Assembly: GCA_948567375.1 (NCBI GenBank)
Contig: OX419757.1
Location: 65,286,001 to 65,350,000 of the forward strand
Reading direction: 5' to 3'
Length of the DNA: 64,000 bases
From: Lunularia cruciata
Taxonomy: Eukaryota > Streptophyta > Marchantiopsida > Lunulariales > Lunulariaceae
The position numbers were made by a program, and so were the translations under genes. Under the pieces are notes generated by a model. That model was not told the origin of the DNA. It saw only the letters and a program-made list of their open reading frames with translations, and did no database searches. Shown one piece after another: positions 60,392 through 64,000 of the stretch. The first letter of the stretch is position 1; the number at the start of each line of letters is the position of its first letter.

Positions 60392-61432
60392 TCAAGTACA
60401 TCTAGGACATAACCACTGTCCCTGAGGAACCACCGTGAGGGGAGGAGTCATACATGCCATATGCCATCCTCTCGAACAGCTATCACACACTAACATAGTA
60501 GCAGCTCCACCAGAAGAGCCACATAACATACACCTCAAGCCTGCACGTACAAGTGCCAAGCTTGGGTCCATAGTACCATCAATGTTTGGAAGGTGGCATG
60601 GCGCACAATTGCGCACATGATCCTTCCAAACAACACCATCACGTCCTTCTAACACAAGGACTCCAAATGGCAAAACCTCACGCACTCTCAAGATAGTGCG
60701 GCCTGTAGAAACATCAAGTGTCGTCGGTGCTATCTGCTGTAGATATACATAGTCGCCTGGATGAAATCGACGGATCAAGGGTCTATAACCTCCTCCTCGA
60801 ATGGTAGCATAGCGTAAAGTATCTCTATGCTGAGCAATCGCCAAGTTCTCAAAGGCCATCGGCATCACTCTCCGAAAGATCTCTGCCCGCTGAGAACATG
60901 CGCTCATCCATACATCGGGGTCATCCAAGTCCAAAACTACAGTAACATCTCGACAAATGGCTGCAGGTAAATCTGGATCTCGTCCATAGAGTAGAAAGTA
61001 TGGAGAGAAGGATGCTAAGGAGGCTTGCCGGCTGAACCGATAGCCCATGGCCAACCAAGGTAACTGGAGATCCCAATCTCCCAAGTGGCCTCTCTGCAAA
61101 CCATACTTTCGCAATCCTCTCTTCACCGTCTGAACCACTCTCTCTGCTAAGCCATCTGCCTCAGGGTGATCTCGGGATGTAGTACAATGATCAATCAAAG
61201 CCTTGTCACACCAGACCTGAAACTCTCCCAAGAACTCTGTACCCTGATCAGTCAAAACCTCAGCTGGTGCACCAAAATGACTAAGAACTCGATCCAGGAA
61301 CAAGTAAGCTGTCCCTTCACTAGACTTGTCAGGAACTGCCACCAACTCAATCCACTTGGAGAAGTGCTCCACCATTACCAAAACATACCGATGATGTCTC
61401 ACAGTCAGCGGTAAAGGTCCGGTGAAGTCCAA
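60392..61432 (-). pseudogene. Integrase core, C-terminal domain and terminal PHD finger
   Basis: This is the 3' part of pol, in the same frame as the upstream block. The integrase core shows DFTGPLP, LTDQGTEFLG and a DGLAERVVQTVK segment, giving the DDE residues. A basic C-terminal region with FHPGDYVYLQ follows. The last 48 or so residues are CMLC, 11 residues, CDSC, four residues, H, two residues, C, then CPRC before the stop: a complete C4-H-C3 PHD zinc finger with the usual Trp (GQWLCPRC) before the last Cys pair. PHD fingers commonly read histone H3 tails, so this could target integration as chromodomains do. The block begins after an in-frame TGA. Confidence 0.88.
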
Positions 61433-61435
61433 ACT

Positions 61436-62437
61436 TCAATGATAACCCAATCCCATGATAGGTAATGGGTGTAACTGTGGCGTAGGAGCATTGAATGATG
61501 CTCTAACTCGGTCACAAACCACACATCTGGCAACAAACTGCTGTACCTTGGTCTGCATACCGCGCCACCAATAATGACTCTGGAGTAAGCTATATGTACG
61601 CTTTACTCCAAAATGTCCTAGCTCCTCATGAGCATGACGGACCAACTGTGGTCTCTGTGATGGAAGTGGTACTACTTGCACTCTACCATCCTCCCATACA
61701 CGCAAAAGGTGTCTACCCTCCAATCTGAACCGTCTGGCTCGCTGAAGAACACGGTCTCTCTCCTTGGCCCCAACTGTGCCACCCACAACACCAGTGCGAA
61801 GATAGTCCATCACTAAGACATCATCATGAATGTCTCGCTGAACTGTACCAATATCTTCACTCTCTGGATCTGTGACCTCAATAACTCCTCCTGTATGCGC
61901 TGAGAGAGATACCACCAAAGTCTCTGCAAATATACACAAAAAGGCCGATGCATGCCAACCTGGCACCATCTCCTCATCTGTCTCACCATGCCAACGTGCT
62001 CCGGTCTGATCCTGCTGGCTGGGACATGGGTTTCTACTCAACCCATCTGCATCACGGTTCACCACTCCAGGTCTGTGAACAACCATGAAATCATACTCCT
62101 GTAAAATCAGAGCCCATCGTGCAAGCTTCCCTGAAAGCTTGTTGGACTCCATCAACCACTTCAGCGGCTGATGATCAATGATGAGAGTGAAGGGGTTACC
62201 AAATAGGTAACATCGGAAATGTGCTACTGCCCAAACTGCTGCCAAGCACTCTCCCTCATATGAACTATATTTTGCCTCCGCTGAATTGTTGGAGCGACTA
62301 GCATAGGCCACCACAAACTCCTTCTCCTCATCATCATGTTGGGTGAGCACCGCTCCAAGCCCCAACATACTCCAATCAGTGTGAACCTGAAATGGTCGTC
62401 CCCTGATCGGTCTCCTCAAAAAAGGAGCAGATGTCAA
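61436..62437 (-). pseudogene. RNase H and integrase zinc-binding domain of the PHD element
   Basis: RNase H: FQVHTDWSMLGLGAVLTQ, YSSYEGECLAAVWAVAHFR and HQPLKWLM. Integrase HHCC: HEELGHFGVKRTYSLL to CVVCDRVRASF. The block ends with TGA at 61436-61438 in a context (YH-stop-SLDFTGP) where Trp is expected. The relic near 20505 has TAG at the same codon. Confidence 0.88.
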
Positions 62438-63389
62438 CCTCTCCTTGAGGTCTCAAAAGGTCTCTCCTGCTCATCTCCCCAACACCACTCCTGTGTAAGC
62501 TTGGTCAGCTTCGTCAAGGCCTTGGCAATGGCACTAAATCCTCTAACATAGCGGCGATAGAAGTTTGCCAACCCAAGGAATGCTCGCACTTTGCTCACAT
62601 CCGTAGGCCGAGGAATACGTGCAATAGCCTCCACCTTGGTCTGCTGAACACCAAGTCCTTCGGGGTAGATAGTGTGACCCAAATACTCAACCTGCTCATG
62701 GAAGAACCTACACTTCCCAGGATGTAATTTGAGTCCATGAGATCTCAACCTCTCAAACACCTCCAACAACTGTCTCTCATGCTCCTCCACAGTAGTGCTA
62801 TAAACCAAAATGTCATCAATATAGCACCGAGCAAAATCCAATCCAGCTAGGATCCTATCCATGACCCTCTGGAACTCAGCGGGAGCATTCTTCACCCCAA
62901 ATGGTAAGAACCTCCACTGATATCCTTGCCGTGAGGATCAATAGCCCAAAATGTTGTCTTGGACTTATCTTCCTCCTTGATCGGCAATTGATGATATCCC
63001 GCTCGAAGATCCAAAGTACTGAAGACCTTTGCATGCCCAATCGCATCAAAAATCTCCTCCGGTGTAGGCATGGCATACCGATCAGCCCTGGTCTGTCGGT
63101 TGATAGGACGGTAATCTCCACACATCCGCCTATCTGTATAGTTGCCATGCATATCCTTCTTGGCTGGCATCACTGTCGCTGATGCATACTCTCCATGTGA
63201 AATCTCTACCAAACCAGCCTCAAAAAGGTCACTACTCCAGCTCTGAATCAATGTCCTCTCCATATCATTATATCGATAAGGACGTCGGAAAACTGGTGTG
63301 TTGCTAGTCAGCTCAATCCGTATACCAGGTCCCTTCAGAGCACCCAAATCCTTCATACTGAAGGCAAAACAACTCGTGTGACTCCTCAA
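62434..63389 (-). pseudogene. Reverse transcriptase of the PHD element, two frames
   Basis: 63389-62892 holds the RT N-terminal part (RRMCGDYRPINRQT, FSTLDLRAGYHQLPI). 62895-62434 holds the palm with CYIDDILVYS (catalytic YIDD) and FLGLANFYRRYV. A one-base shift near 62900-62925 separates them, and another near 62440 separates RT from RNase H. Confidence 0.88.
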
Positions 63390-64000
63390 GAACCTCCAAA
63401 CCCTCCGTCTTTCCTCTCCAGTAAGCTTGGGTCCAAGATCTGGCTCCCAAGTATCCTCTATAACTGTAGTAGGAGTGGAAGACGTACTGACTGGCTGCTA
63501 CACTGGGCCCTTGGGAGCAATAGTGTCATGCTCCCGACCACTAGAGGTCCCAACCTCTGTGTGAAAAACTCCCTCCACTCTGGCTGCAAGCTCCACACGT
63601 CCTCTGGCTGCATCCCATGTGGACCAAGGGTGTAATCCAAGTAGCCCACGCTCACCTGGATGGACTCCAAGTAGACCACTCTCCCTAGTAGCTACAGGAT
63701 GTGTCCCAAGAATACCATGTCCACTCGGTCCATCGCCCCCAGCATGTGCCTGAATCGTCTCGATAGGCACAGGGCTCACAAGTGTCCGAGTGGTGATGCC
63801 TATCAAGCGCATCCTACGCTGCTCTGCCAAGCCAAGGCTCACAATCCAGGTCAAACAGTTCAAGTCCATAGCCTGACCTAACACCTGACGCTTGGATGCC
63901 TCTGACACTGCTGGAACAGCGGTAATACCGGTGCAAAAACCCATCGCCCGCTCTCTCTCATCAGCATTGGGCTCCACCAACTGCTGTAACTGTGAGTCCC
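63390..64000 (-). pseudogene. Upstream polyprotein segment of the PHD element (gag/protease linker), truncated
   Basis: The frame at 63498-63980 lacks a recognisable protease or zinc knuckle. It contains three spaced repeats of the motif LGxHP (GILGTHP, LLGVHP, LLGLHP). It ends in a stop at 63498, after which the same region continues toward RT (63389). Function unknown; the start lies outside the window. Confidence 0.55.

Larger units (their letters stand above)
60222..64000 (-). mobile_element. Ty3-type LTR element with a PHD-finger integrase, 5' part outside the window
   Basis: The minus strand carries, from high to low coordinates, a gag/pre-RT segment, RT, RNase H, integrase and PHD finger, then a polypurine tract and LTR start. 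Two frameshifts and two stops break the frame. Coding regions are richer in G+C than the rest of the window. A second, more decayed copy is at 19058-20885. Confidence 0.88.

Noticed and set aside
1-64000. CRISPR array, tRNA or rRNA genes, bacterial-type operons
   Set aside because: No regularly spaced short repeats with unique spacers, no cloverleaf or rRNA words noticed; the tRNA-like TGGTATCAGAGC words are retrotransposon primer-binding sites.

Overview
The window looks like nuclear DNA of a land plant. It is A+T-rich, has spliced genes with GT-AG introns, and is crowded with LTR retrotransposons whose primer-binding sites match plant initiator-Met tRNA (TGGTATCAGAGC). I cannot name the species. 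A family of animal-type alpha2delta/CACHD1-like genes would fit a bryophyte, lycophyte or other early-diverging lineage better than a flowering plant, but that is inference. An assembly gap of 200 N lies at 18858-19057. I saw no rRNA, tRNA or CRISPR.

Host genes. Two tandem plus-strand paralogues (5170-9185 and 23668-27653) each resolve into eight exons with matching intron phases. They encode 639- and 637-residue secretory, single-pass membrane proteins. Domain order is signal peptide, helical N-terminus, VWA_N-like region, von Willebrand factor A domain, Cache-like region, Cys-rich juxtamembrane segment, transmembrane helix and short cytosolic tail. This is the architecture of calcium-channel alpha2delta subunits and CACHD1, but the VWA metal site (MIDAS) is degenerate in both. 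A third copy at 30224-31015 is a broken remnant with exons 1-3 only. All three share a short motif about 130 bp before the start codon.

Retrotransposon nest, 33038-55886. A Ty1/copia element (plus; TSD AGATG/AGATA) was hit by a Ty3 element (minus; 35661-54021; TSD CTTAC). That element's gag received a chromovirus (plus; 39886-45503; TSD GTGCT) and a solo LTR of its own family (TSD TGAAC). The solo LTR was then split by a second chromovirus (minus; 46687-52223) whose LTRs differ at one visible position. The chromovirus LTRs carry perfect three-unit heat-shock-element patterns upstream of a TATA box.

Other repeats. A degenerate chromovirus end (13631-14470) is interrupted by another Ty3 relic (14471-17305). 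Pyrimidine-rich tracts, one with a 52-bp minisatellite, lie at 17480-18857 and 56810-58720. A Ty3-type element on the minus strand (60222-64000, running off the end) has an integrase that ends in a complete PHD finger; a relic of the same family lies at 19058-20885, split by a solo LTR. The remaining stretches (270-5169, 9186-13630, 20886-23667, 27654-30223, 31180-33037, 55887-56810, 58720-59560) hold no gene I can support.
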